This document shows, in pieces, positions 7,004-14,675 of a DNA stretch of 64,000 nt (its first letter is position 1; the number at the start of each line of letters is the position of its first letter). Below the pieces are notes generated by a model, which had not been told where the DNA came from, did not search any database, and saw nothing but the letters and a program-made list of their open reading frames with translations. The translations under genes were made by a program, and so were the position numbers. This DNA comes from Streptomyces sp. AM 2-1-1 (GTDB taxonomy: Bacteria > Actinomycetota > Actinomycetes > Streptomycetales > Streptomycetaceae): assembly GCF_029167645.1 (NCBI RefSeq), contig NZ_CP119147.1:310001-374000 (forward strand), written 5' to 3'.

Positions 7004-8641
7004 ATGGTCGACGCGGTAGTGATCGGAAGCGGACCGAACGGCTTGGTCGCGGCCAACGTGCTGGCGGACGCGGGCTGGACCGTCGAAGTGCTGGAGGAGC
7101 AGCCCGAACCGGGTGGCGCCGTCCGCAGCGACCGGGAGGTCCATCCCGACTACATCAGTGACATGTTCAGCTCGTTCTACCCTCTGGCCGCGGCCTCCCC
7201 GGTGCTGGCCGCCCTGGAGCTGGAGCGGGAGGGTCTGCGGTGGAGCCACGCTCCCCACGTGCTCGCCCATCCGCTGCTCGACGGCAGCTGCGCCGTGCTG
7301 GACCGTGACCGGAGGGTCACGGCGGACGCGCTGGACGGCTTCGCGCCCGGCGACGGCGAGGGCTGGCTCGGGCTCTGCCACATCTGGGACCGGCTCGGCG
7401 AGGACATCGTCAAGGCGCTCTTCGCGCCCTTCCCCCCGGTCCTCGCCGGCGGTGTCCTGGCGGCTCGCCTCCGCGCGGCGGGCGGCCTGCGGCTCGCGCG
7501 CAGCCTCGTGCTGCCGGTACGCCGTCTGGGGGACGAGGAGTTCCTCGGCGAGGGCGGCAAGCTGCTGCTGGCCGGCAACGCGCTGCACGCGGACCTGGCG
7601 CCCGAGGCGGCCGGCAGCGGCGGTTTCGGCTGGCTGATGTCGATGCTCGGCCAGGCCCACGGCTTCCCCGTTCCGGTCGGTGGCGCCGGAGCTCTCACCG
7701 CGGCCCTGGTGCGGCGGTTGGGCTCGCGCGGGGTCGCGGTGCGGTGCGGGCAGCAGGTGACCGAGGTGGTCGTGCGGCAGGGCCGTGCCGTGGGCGTCCG
7801 TACGGCGTCCGGAGAAGGCATCCCCGCCCGGCGGGCGGTCCTCGCGGACGTCTCGGCACCTCTCCTGTACGGCTCACTGGTCCCGGCGGAACACCTGCCG
7901 CCGCGGATCCTCGAGGACATGCGCCGGTTCCAGTGGGACTTCGCCACGTTCAAGGTCGACTGGGCGCTGAACGGGCCGGTCCCGTGGAGCGCGCCTGCCG
8001 CCGCCGGGGCCGGCACGGTGCACCTCGCGGAGGGCGTGGACGAGCTCACCCGCTGGGCGGCGCAGATCGCCCGGGGACTCATTCCGGACCGGCCGTTCCT
8101 CCTCTGCGGGCAGATGACCACCGCGGACGCGACGCGCTCGCCCTTGGGGACCGAGGCGGCGTGGGCCTACACCCATGTACCCCATCGGACGAAGGCGGAC
8201 GCCGGGGCGGACGGCCTCACGGGCGTCTGGAGCACCGGGGAGCGGGAACGGATGGCGGACCGGGTGGAGCAGCAGGTGGAGCGCTACGCCCCCGGGTTCC
8301 GCGACCGCATCCGGGCGAGGCGCATCCTGTCGCCGACCGAGCTGGAAGCGGCGGACGGCAATCTCCGCAACGGTGCGATCAACGGCGGCACGGCTTCGAT
8401 GCACCAGCAGTTGGTGTTCCGTCCGGTACCGGGCACGGGCCGCCCGGAGACGGCGGTCAAGGGGCTGTACCTGGCCTCCGCCTCCGCCCACCCGGGCGGC
8501 GGGGTGCACGGCGCACCCGGCGCCAACGCGGCCCGGGCCGCGTTGCGTTCGAGGCTGGGCGGCGGCGCGGCTCTGGCCGCGACCCAGCGACTGCTGGCCC
8601 GCCGCAACCGGACCGGCGAAGCCGATCGCCGGACGCCCTGA
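7004..8641 (+). CDS. FAD-dependent oxidoreductase, phytoene desaturase-like
   Basis: A 545-residue flavoprotein of the amine oxidase/phytoene desaturase superfamily, closest in style to the PYROXD2-like 'NAD(P)/FAD-dependent oxidoreductase' group. The N-terminal dinucleotide motif is VIGSGPNGLVAANVLADAGWTVEVLEEQPEPGGAVRS (residues 5-42). The C-terminal FAD region is VKGLYLASASAHPGGGVHGAPGANAARAAL (about residues 486-515). The middle is the substrate domain. No phytoene synthase or other carotenoid gene is nearby, so a carotenoid role is not supported and the substrate is unknown. An AAAGGCGG site precedes the ATG. It converges on a reverse-strand gene with a shared terminator between. Confidence 0.85.
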   Translation: MVDAVVIGSGPNGLVAANVLADAGWTVEVLEEQPEPGGAVRSDREVHPDYISDMFSSFYPLAAASPVLAALELEREGLRWSHAPHVLAHPLLDGSCAVLDRDRRVTADALDGFAPGDGEGWLGLCHIWDRLGEDIVKALFAPFPPVLAGGVLAARLRAAGGLRLARSLVLPVRRLGDEEFLGEGGKLLLAGNALHADLAPEAAGSGGFGWLMSMLGQAHGFPVPVGGAGALTAALVRRLGSRGVAVRCGQQVTEVVVRQGRAVGVRTASGEGIPARRAVLADVSAPLLYGSLVPAEHLPPRILEDMRRFQWDFATFKVDWALNGPVPWSAPAAAGAGTVHLAEGVDELTRWAAQIARGLIPDRPFLLCGQMTTADATRSPLGTEAAWAYTHVPHRTKADAGADGLTGVWSTGERERMADRVEQQVERYAPGFRDRIRARRILSPTELEAADGNLRNGAINGGTASMHQQLVFRPVPGTGRPETAVKGLYLASASAHPGGGVHGAPGANAARAALRSRLGGGAALAATQRLLARRNRTGEADRRTP

Positions 8642-8671
8642 CACGGCCCCGCCCCGATGCCGCCACCGCGC

Positions 8672-8693
8672 GCGCCGGTGCGCGCACCGGCGC
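8672..8693. terminator. 22-bp palindrome between convergent genes
   Basis: A perfect palindrome centred at 8682/8683 (half CGCCGGTGCG plus one outer pair). It lies between the plus-strand oxidoreductase stop (8641) and the minus-strand stop at 8733, the position of a bidirectional terminator. No T-tract, as is common in streptomycetes. Confidence 0.6.
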
Positions 8694-8732
8694 CGACCGG
8701 GACTGCGCCGAACGCGCCGCGTGACGCGTCGG

Positions 8733-9254
8733 CTACGCGACCACGCTCGTGAGAAAAGAATGGAAATCTGCGGCGAGATTTCGCATCTCCTCGCCGGCCG
8801 CGTGCACCGTGATGGTCTCGAAGTGCCACTCCCCGGCCGGAGGTCGGCCATGGACGCCCCACGTCAGGTGGACGTAGCCGCCTGAGTGGTGTTCCGCCGA
8901 GACTGTCAGGTCGTGTTCCAGGGAGCGCCAAGCGCGAACTCCTTCCCAGCCGCGGAATCCGTCGGCCAACGAGGAGAGGAAAGCGTCGAGGCCGTCGCCG
9001 TCCCACGTCCGCACCTGCGTCTCGACGCTCACCCTTCGCCCGCGAGCCTTCACCAGGAAGTCGAGTACGGGGTCGTCCCCGAACGGCCTTGCCTGCTCGG
9101 AGAAGAGCAGATGGACCGGTCGGGGTCCGGAGTCCCCCACGCGCACCACGCGACCGTCTTCGATCACTCCGCCACGGTAGAGGCCGTAGGGCTGGATGCC
9201 AAGGCGCTTCATGTCCACTGCTGCGAGGCGGGCCGCGAGCCCTCCCGGAATCAT
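8733..9254 (-). CDS. DUF6228-like protein
   Basis: A protein of about 173 residues if started at the ATG at 9254 (MIPGGLAARLAAVDMKRLG). The core, VHLLFSEQARPFGDDPVLDFLVKARG, then DGDGLDAFLSSLADGFRGWEGVRAWRSLEHDLTVSAEHHSGGYVHLTWGVHG, matches my recollection of DUF6228, a Streptomyces family of unknown function. The start is uncertain: no ribosome site lies before the ATGs at 9254 or 9212, and the frame stays open to a GTG near 9340. The conserved part clearly begins by residue 25. It shares the strand with the next gene to the right and the interrupted frame at 9376-9726 lies between them. Confidence 0.65.
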   Translation of the reverse strand: MIPGGLAARLAAVDMKRLGIQPYGLYRGGVIEDGRVVRVGDSGPRPVHLLFSEQARPFGDDPVLDFLVKARGRRVSVETQVRTWDGDGLDAFLSSLADGFRGWEGVRAWRSLEHDLTVSAEHHSGGYVHLTWGVHGRPPAGEWHFETITVHAAGEEMRNLAADFHSFLTSVVA

Positions 9255-9375
9255 GATTGTCCGCCGGGGGCGTGAGAGCGATACGGAGGTCTTGCGCTCC
9301 GCGAGCCCGGCGAACGCCCCGACCGTCACCGACGCTCGGTTCGACGTGCTGGAGGAGGAACTCTGCAAGGGCCCG

Positions 9376-9726
9376 TCAGCACACGGTTTCGGGATGAGCG
9401 GCGGACTCCGGCCCCTGTCCAGACGGTGATCCGCCGCCGTTGCGCCTGACCCCGTCAGTGGTGACGGTCTGGCCTGGCGGCTGCGGAAGCGGCGCGACCG
9501 GTGAAAGGACCACCACGACCTGCTGGTGCGGGCAGACACCACCGGACTCGCAAAAACCGTAGTAGTTGCTGTTCGGCGCGGGTGCTTCCGGCTCCGTGGG
9601 GCGGATCCTCGGTCATGGGGTCTGGAGTAGCGGGCCGGTTCCGACGGCGGCGTACAGGACGAGTGGCAGTTCTCTGTCGGCCTGGCCGAGGGCGAGCCCT
9701 AGCCAGCGGGTTCCGTCGGGGAGCGG
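9376..9726 (-). pseudogene. In-frame continuation of the 9727-10086 gene, broken by TAG and TGA
   Basis: Reading on from the stop at 9727-9729 in the same frame gives a protein-like 37-codon segment (DGTRWLGLALGQADRELPLV, LYAAVG) ending at a TGA (9613-9615). After that TGA the same frame stays open for 78 codons (NYYGFCESGGVC, then a Pro/Val-rich tail) to TGA at 9376-9378. No start codon with a ribosome site follows either stop. The simplest reading is that the upstream gene was once longer and has acquired nonsense mutations. Chance open frames in GC-rich DNA are the alternative; third-position GC of the first segment is about 78%, lower than in clear genes here. Confidence 0.35.
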
Positions 9727-10086
9727 CTAGGCGAGCATGCTCGTGGCGTGCTGGGTGAGGTACTCGAGTGGTTCGGGGATGTCGTCGTCGAGCTCGCCGT
9801 TGAGACCGGCCGTGAGCCAGGCCCAGAGGTCGACGGGGAGGGGGTCGTCCCAGCGTGCCGAGAGTGTGAGCGTCAGGTCGTCGAGGCAGGCTTCCAGCTC
9901 CGCATGTGCTCTGTCCCCGGTCTGCCCGTCGTCGTCCGGGAAAACCTGGCTGGTCCGCAGATACCGGACTCGGTGGTCGGGGCCGGCGTAGCCGGTCACA
10001 TCGGTGGTGGCGGTTGCGGGGAAGGACAGCGTGAGCAGTTCGTCGACCATCGGTAGACAGCGGTCGCACGGGTTGGGGGTGGCCAT
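9727..10086 (-). CDS. Hypothetical protein, possibly truncated
   Basis: A 119-residue acidic protein (MATPNPCDRCLPMVDELLTL) ending EPLEYLTQHATSMLA. I do not recognise the family. Two cysteines near the N-terminus (CDRC) could bind metal, but no second pair follows within the frame. The region LDDLTLTLSARWDDPLPVDLWAWLTAGLNGELDDD is predicted mainly helical and soluble. There is no ribosome site before the ATG, so translation may be leaderless. The frame continues protein-like beyond the TAG stop (see 9376-9726), suggesting truncation of a longer protein. Codon usage is slightly less GC-rich than neighbours. Confidence 0.5.
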   Translation of the reverse strand: MATPNPCDRCLPMVDELLTLSFPATATTDVTGYAGPDHRVRYLRTSQVFPDDDGQTGDRAHAELEACLDDLTLTLSARWDDPLPVDLWAWLTAGLNGELDDDIPEPLEYLTQHATSMLA

Positions 10087-10306
10087 GGGCACAGCGTAGA
10101 AGGCGGCACCGACAGTACTTCCCGTTGCCGGCCGTACGCGAAGAGCGTCCTCGCCGAAGCCCGGCCGTACAGCTGCACAACCGCTTCCGGTGGTCGGCCG
10201 GCATCGTCGCTCGGAGCGCTCGTCACCGGCGCGCTCTTCCAGCGGCACAGCCCCGCCCCCTGAGGTCCCCACCGGCGTCCGACGCCCACCCGCACCAGGT
10301 ATGTAC

Positions 10307-10344
10307 GGGGTGTCGCCGTGACCGGACGATCACGGCGACACCCC
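10307..10344 (-). terminator. Terminator of the ABC exporter operon
   Basis: A perfect 15-bp inverted repeat (10307-10321 and 10330-10344, arm GGGGTGTCGCCGTGA) with an 8-nt loop starts 11 bp past the permease stop on the minus strand. It is a typical strong GC-rich actinobacterial terminator. Confidence 0.85.
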
Positions 10345-10355
10345 GCGGACGGCCC

Positions 10356-12923
10356 TCACTCCGTGGCGATGGCCTTCAGGACGTTCATCCGCCCGGCGCG
10401 GAAGGCCGGGAAGAGCGCGGCCAGCAGACCCACCGCCGCGGAGCCGAGGAAGACGACGCCGATGGTGGTCCAGGGGATGCTGAGCACCCCCAGCCCGGCG
10501 AGGGCCAGCAGCTTCTGCGCGGCGACGCCCCAGCCCAGGCCCAGTGCCACGCCCAGGACCGCACCGAACAGGGCGATGATCACGGACTCCAGGCGGACCA
10601 TCCGGCGCAACTGGCGTCGGGAGAGTCCGATGGCGCGCATCAGCCCGATCTCACGGGTGCGTTCCACCACCGAGAGGGCGAGGGTGTTCACCACTCCGAG
10701 GACGGCCACGATGATGGCGAGCGCCAAGAGCGCGTAGATCATGTTGAGCAACTGGTCGAGCTGCTCCTCGACCATGTCCTTGTAGGCGGCTTGGTCCCGG
10801 ACCTTGACCTGCGGGTAGTCGGCGGTGGCCGCCTTGAGCGCCGCTGCCGCCTGGGCCTCCTGGCCGGGCCGCGCGGCGGCGAACATCATGTTGTTCACCG
10901 GGAATTCGGCGGCCGGCAGATGGCGCCTGGCCTCGGCGATGTCCATGTACATGGCGCCCTTGTCGAACACCGTGTCGTCGGAGGTGATCGCTCGGACCGT
11001 CAGCCGAGCCGTGGTGCCGCCGGCGAAGGCGACGTCGAGCCGGCTGCCGAGGGTGACCCCGTGTGTCGTGGCCCATCCCTCGGGCACCGACATGGCGCCG
11101 GGGGCGTAGGCGTCGACCAGTCGTCCCCGCACGGTCTCGGCCCGGAGGTCCTCGGTGTAGGACGGCGATCCCGCCGCGATCTTGGTCTTCTCCCCGGTGC
11201 CGTCGGGGGCGATGACGGTCGCGGCCACGTCCGTGCGATCGGTGACGTGGGCCAGATGCCCGGCCGCGTGGATGGCCTTGACGGCTGCCGGGTTGATCGG
11301 GTCGCCGTCGCCCACCTGGATGATGAAGTCGGCGCCGACGGACCTGTCCATCTGGGCGGTCGCCGAAGCGACCATCGAGTTGCCGACCACCGACAGGCTC
11401 GCGACCAGCGCGAGGCCCACCATCAGAGCCGCCGCGGTCGCTCCGGTTCGGCGCGGGTTGCGCAGCGCGTTGCGCTCGGCGAGACGGCCCACCGGGCCGA
11501 ACACGCGCAGGACGAGCGAGCCCAGGACCCGTACGACGAGCCCGGCGAGCAGCGGGCCGACGACGACGAACCCGACCAGCGTCAGCAGCACGCCGATCGC
11601 GAGCAGCGCGGAACCGGCCGAGGTCGTGGACGAGGACGCGGCCAGCGCCAGTGCGGTACCGCCCGCCGTGGTGAGCACCGTGCCCACCGCGGAACGGACG
11701 CGTCCCGCGCGGGCATCGGCAGGGGTGCCCGCCTCGCGCAGGGCGGCCATCGGGGAGATGGCGCCGGCCCGGCGGGCCGGCAGCATCGCGGACACGACGG
11801 TCACCACGACACCGATGGTGAGACCGATCAGCGGGGTGGTGGCCTCGATCGTCAGGTCGGCGGTGTCCAGGTGCATTCCCAGCGCGCCCATGAGTGCGAT
11901 CAGGCCGACGGCGAGGCCGATACCGGCGCCGATTCCGGCGACCGACCCGACGGCGCCGAGCAGTACCGCCTCCACCAGTACCGAACGGTTGACCTGTCGG
12001 CGGCTCGACCCGACGGCCCGCATCAGTCCGATCTCGCGGGTGCGCTGGGCGACCAGCATGGAGAAGGTGTTGACGATCAGGAAGATGCCGACGAGGACGG
12101 CGATCCCGGCGAAGCCGAGCAGCACGTACTTCATGGGATCGAGGAAGGAGCCGATGTCCTGCTGGTTCTGGGCCGTCTTCTCCGCCGCTGTGCGCACCTG
12201 GTAGTCATGGCCGCCCAGGACGGCGTCGACCCCCGCTTTGAGCCGGTCGTCGCTGACGCCGGGCGCGGCGTCCAGGGCGTAGTCGGTGTACGCGGTGCGG
12301 GAGCCGAGGAGCACCTGCTGGGCGGTCGGAGTGTCGAGGTAGACGACGGCCGCGCCGGGGTTGGTGGTCTTGTACGTGGCGATGCCGCTGATGGTCACCT
12401 CGGCGTCGCCGGGCCCGGCGATGACCCGGAGCGTGTCGCCGATGGCCAGGTGGTGCTCGGCCGCGGTGTCCGCATCGAGCACGGCCTCACCGGGTGCGCC
12501 CGGGGCGTGGCCGGAGGTGATGTCGACGGACTTGGTCTGGTTCGGGTTCCAGTTGGCGACGACGGTCGGCGCGCCGGTGCTGGAGCCGATGTCCTGGTTG
12601 CGGCTGTCGGCGACGGTGGCCTGCCGGCTGCCGACCCCGGGGACCACCCGGGCCACGCCCGGGACCTTCTCCAGAGCCGCCCGCAACGAGGCGGGCAGCG
12701 TGGCCGGTGTCCCGGTCTGCTGCTCGTCGTCGGCCTCCGGCGGGCTGACGGTGACGTCGGCGGAGCTCGTCGCGAAGAGCTTGTCGAAGGTGGCGCTCAT
12801 GGTGTCGGTGAAGACCAGCGTGCCGCAGACGAAGGCGACGGAGAGCAGTACGGCGACCGCGGAGAGGACCATGCGGCCCTTGTGCGCGAGGAGGTTGCGC
12901 AGGGAGGTACGGAGCACGGTCAC
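10356..12923 (-). CDS. ABC transporter permease, FtsX/MacB type (duplicated)
   Basis: An 855-residue inner-membrane permease with the duplicated FtsX layout. An N-terminal TM (LAHKGRMVLSAVAVLLSVAFVCGTLVF) is followed by a large extracytoplasmic MacB-type domain to about residue 260. Then come three TM segments with the conserved TREIGLMRAVGSSRRQVNRSVLVEAVLLG motif, a second TM plus periplasmic domain, and a final three-TM FtsX core with TREIGLMRAIGLSRRQLRRMVRLESVIIALFG. It starts at GTG 12923, overlapping the ATPase stop (GTGA). Such pairs export peptides, antibiotics or lipoproteins or act in envelope stress; the substrate is not readable. Confidence 0.92.
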   Translation of the reverse strand: MTVLRTSLRNLLAHKGRMVLSAVAVLLSVAFVCGTLVFTDTMSATFDKLFATSSADVTVSPPEADDEQQTGTPATLPASLRAALEKVPGVARVVPGVGSRQATVADSRNQDIGSSTGAPTVVANWNPNQTKSVDITSGHAPGAPGEAVLDADTAAEHHLAIGDTLRVIAGPGDAEVTISGIATYKTTNPGAAVVYLDTPTAQQVLLGSRTAYTDYALDAAPGVSDDRLKAGVDAVLGGHDYQVRTAAEKTAQNQQDIGSFLDPMKYVLLGFAGIAVLVGIFLIVNTFSMLVAQRTREIGLMRAVGSSRRQVNRSVLVEAVLLGAVGSVAGIGAGIGLAVGLIALMGALGMHLDTADLTIEATTPLIGLTIGVVVTVVSAMLPARRAGAISPMAALREAGTPADARAGRVRSAVGTVLTTAGGTALALAASSSTTSAGSALLAIGVLLTLVGFVVVGPLLAGLVVRVLGSLVLRVFGPVGRLAERNALRNPRRTGATAAALMVGLALVASLSVVGNSMVASATAQMDRSVGADFIIQVGDGDPINPAAVKAIHAAGHLAHVTDRTDVAATVIAPDGTGEKTKIAAGSPSYTEDLRAETVRGRLVDAYAPGAMSVPEGWATTHGVTLGSRLDVAFAGGTTARLTVRAITSDDTVFDKGAMYMDIAEARRHLPAAEFPVNNMMFAAARPGQEAQAAAALKAATADYPQVKVRDQAAYKDMVEEQLDQLLNMIYALLALAIIVAVLGVVNTLALSVVERTREIGLMRAIGLSRRQLRRMVRLESVIIALFGAVLGVALGLGWGVAAQKLLALAGLGVLSIPWTTIGVVFLGSAAVGLLAALFPAFRAGRMNVLKAIATE

Positions 12924-13708
12924 GACGTCCTGCCCCGGGAGTCGAAGGACTTCATCCGCTCCAGCACCGCGTCGGCCGTGGGCGCGTTCATCTCGTCGAC
13001 GATCCGTCCGTCGGCGAGGTAGACGACCCGGTCCGCGTAGGAAGCGGCCACCGGGTCGTGGGTCACCATGACGATGGTCTGGCCCAGGGCGTCGACCGAG
13101 TGCCGCAGGAAGCCGAGGATCTCGGCGCCGGCCCGGGAGTCCAGGTTTCCGGTCGGCTCGTCACCGAAGATGATCTCGGGACGGGCGGCGAGGGCCCGGG
13201 CCACCGCGACCCGCTGCTGCTGCCCGCCGGACAACTGCGTGGGACGGTGCGTGAGCCGTCCGGCCAGTCCCACCGTCTCCACCACGAGGTCCAGCCAGGC
13301 CCGGTCCGGGGTGCGGCCGGCGATGTCCATCGGCAGGGTGATGTTCTCCAGCGCGGTCAGCGTGGGAAGCAGGTTGAACGCCTGGAAGACGAAGCCGATC
13401 TTGTCCCGGCGGAGCCTGGTCAGCCGTTTGTCCCCGAGCTTGGTGATCTCACTCTCGCCGACCCAGGTCTTGCCACTGGAGACCGTGTCCAGACCGGCCA
13501 GGCAGTGCATCAGCGTGGACTTGCCGGAACCCGAGGGACCCATGATCGCGGTGAACCGGCCCCGAGGAATGTCGACGTCCACCGCGTCGAGCGCGACCAC
13601 CCGGGTCTCGCCGTCGCCGTACGCCTTGGTCAGCCCCCGCGCACGCGCGGCGAACAGCGAGCGCGCTTCGCCGTTCCGGGCCGCGGTACTCGATACGGAC
13701 GTGGTCAC
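12920..13708 (-). CDS. ABC transporter ATP-binding protein, MacB/LolD type
   Basis: A 262-residue ATPase. Visible motifs are Walker A GPSGSGKST, Q-loop FVFQAFNLLPTLTALEN, signature LSGGQQQRVAVARALAARP, Walker B IIFGDEPTGNLDS and the H-loop VMVTHDP, all standard for the MacB/LolD subfamily that partners FtsX-type permeases. The N-terminal 30 residues are a non-conserved extension. The start is GTG 13708 (VTTSVSSTAARNG), with an AGGAG site 8 bp upstream; the frame is open much further upstream but without coding character. It is translationally coupled to the permease. No regulator is adjacent on this strand. Confidence 0.93.
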   Translation of the reverse strand: MTTSVSSTAARNGEARSLFAARARGLTKAYGDGETRVVALDAVDVDIPRGRFTAIMGPSGSGKSTLMHCLAGLDTVSSGKTWVGESEITKLGDKRLTRLRRDKIGFVFQAFNLLPTLTALENITLPMDIAGRTPDRAWLDLVVETVGLAGRLTHRPTQLSGGQQQRVAVARALAARPEIIFGDEPTGNLDSRAGAEILGFLRHSVDALGQTIVMVTHDPVAASYADRVVYLADGRIVDEMNAPTADAVLERMKSFDSRGRTS

Positions 13709-14675
13709 TTGTGGTCTCCTGAGAACTCGGCACGGGCGGGTGTCCCCGTACCTCCAGCCTCCTGGAGCGCACTCCGCCGAACCATGGGGCGAAGCACCGG
13801 ATCCGGGGTGGGGGTAGCCCCCCACCCCACCTGGAGAAAGCCCGCCCGGCCCGCTCGGCCGTGCGCCGACCATGGCAGCGCGCGTCGTCGGAGCGGGTCG
13901 GTGACGCGCCGGGGACACGGGACGTCCGGGCTGTTGCGGTGGAACACGGGGCCCTCGTCCGGAGGCGGATGATCGTTTCCGCGGCGGGGACCACGACATG
14001 AGCATTTCGCCCTGCCCGCGCCCGCGCCCGTGGGCACCCACCGCATGCCGGAGGGGGCCGTCCGCAGCCCTCGTCACCGCCGTCATCGCCCTGCTCCCCC
14101 GTCTCGCGGCAACCGATGGCTGCGGCCCAGGCTCCTCAGCGAGGACGACGACACGGGCACGGCCGTCAGGGACCCCGTCGGCCCCCTCCTCACCCTGACC
14201 GTGCTGCTCCTCGCCTGCGTCCTGGTCACCGCCTACCGGCTCGAACTCCGCGCCCTGCTGGGCGAGGACACGACCGTCTGTCTTCCTCGCCGCTCTCCCG
14301 AAGACCGATGCCCCCGGCGGTGTCAGCAGGCCGGCGTCCGAGACCACAACCGGGCGAACCCTGGGACGGCAGACCTGCGGACGAGGCGCGACCGCTGACC
14401 GTTAGAACCGGGAAGGGCCTCCCTTGGGCCGGAGGCCCCGTCCTCACCTTCCATTCGCCCTGGTCACCGCCGGTGGAGGAAGCGGCCGGTCCCGGACCGT
14501 CGGGCGGGTCCGGGCGGAACCCGTCGGTCCGGACCCCGTGAGCCCTCAACCGGTCCGAGGTGCCCCTCGGCGGACTCGCCGCATACTGGAACCGAGGAGT
14601 GGACCACCACTCTTCCCCGCGCCAAGCTCGTCGTCCGTCTCCCTGATGGCGTGGACCCAGGTACGGAGGTGCAGC
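13709..14675. other. Long intergenic region, possible decayed small membrane gene
   Basis: 967 bp between divergent genes. The only hints of coding are on the plus strand near 14000-14290: MSISPCPRPRPWAPTACRRG with an alanine/leucine-rich stretch from 13998 in one frame, then VRDPVGPLLTLTVLLLACVLVTAYRLELRALLG (about 14165-14263) in the next frame, which looks like a transmembrane helix. The two would fit together only with a frameshift, so a broken small membrane-protein gene is possible. I cannot name a family, and the rest shows nothing recognisable. Confidence 0.25.

Noticed and set aside
7004..8641. Carotenoid biosynthesis gene
   Set aside because: No phytoene synthase, cyclase or other carotenoid gene lies nearby; the PYROXD2-like group is broad.
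10125..13022. A 965-codon plus-strand frame across the ABC genes
   Set aside because: It is antisense to the intact permease and ATPase genes, which carry all family motifs; composition is typical of a GC-rich shadow.
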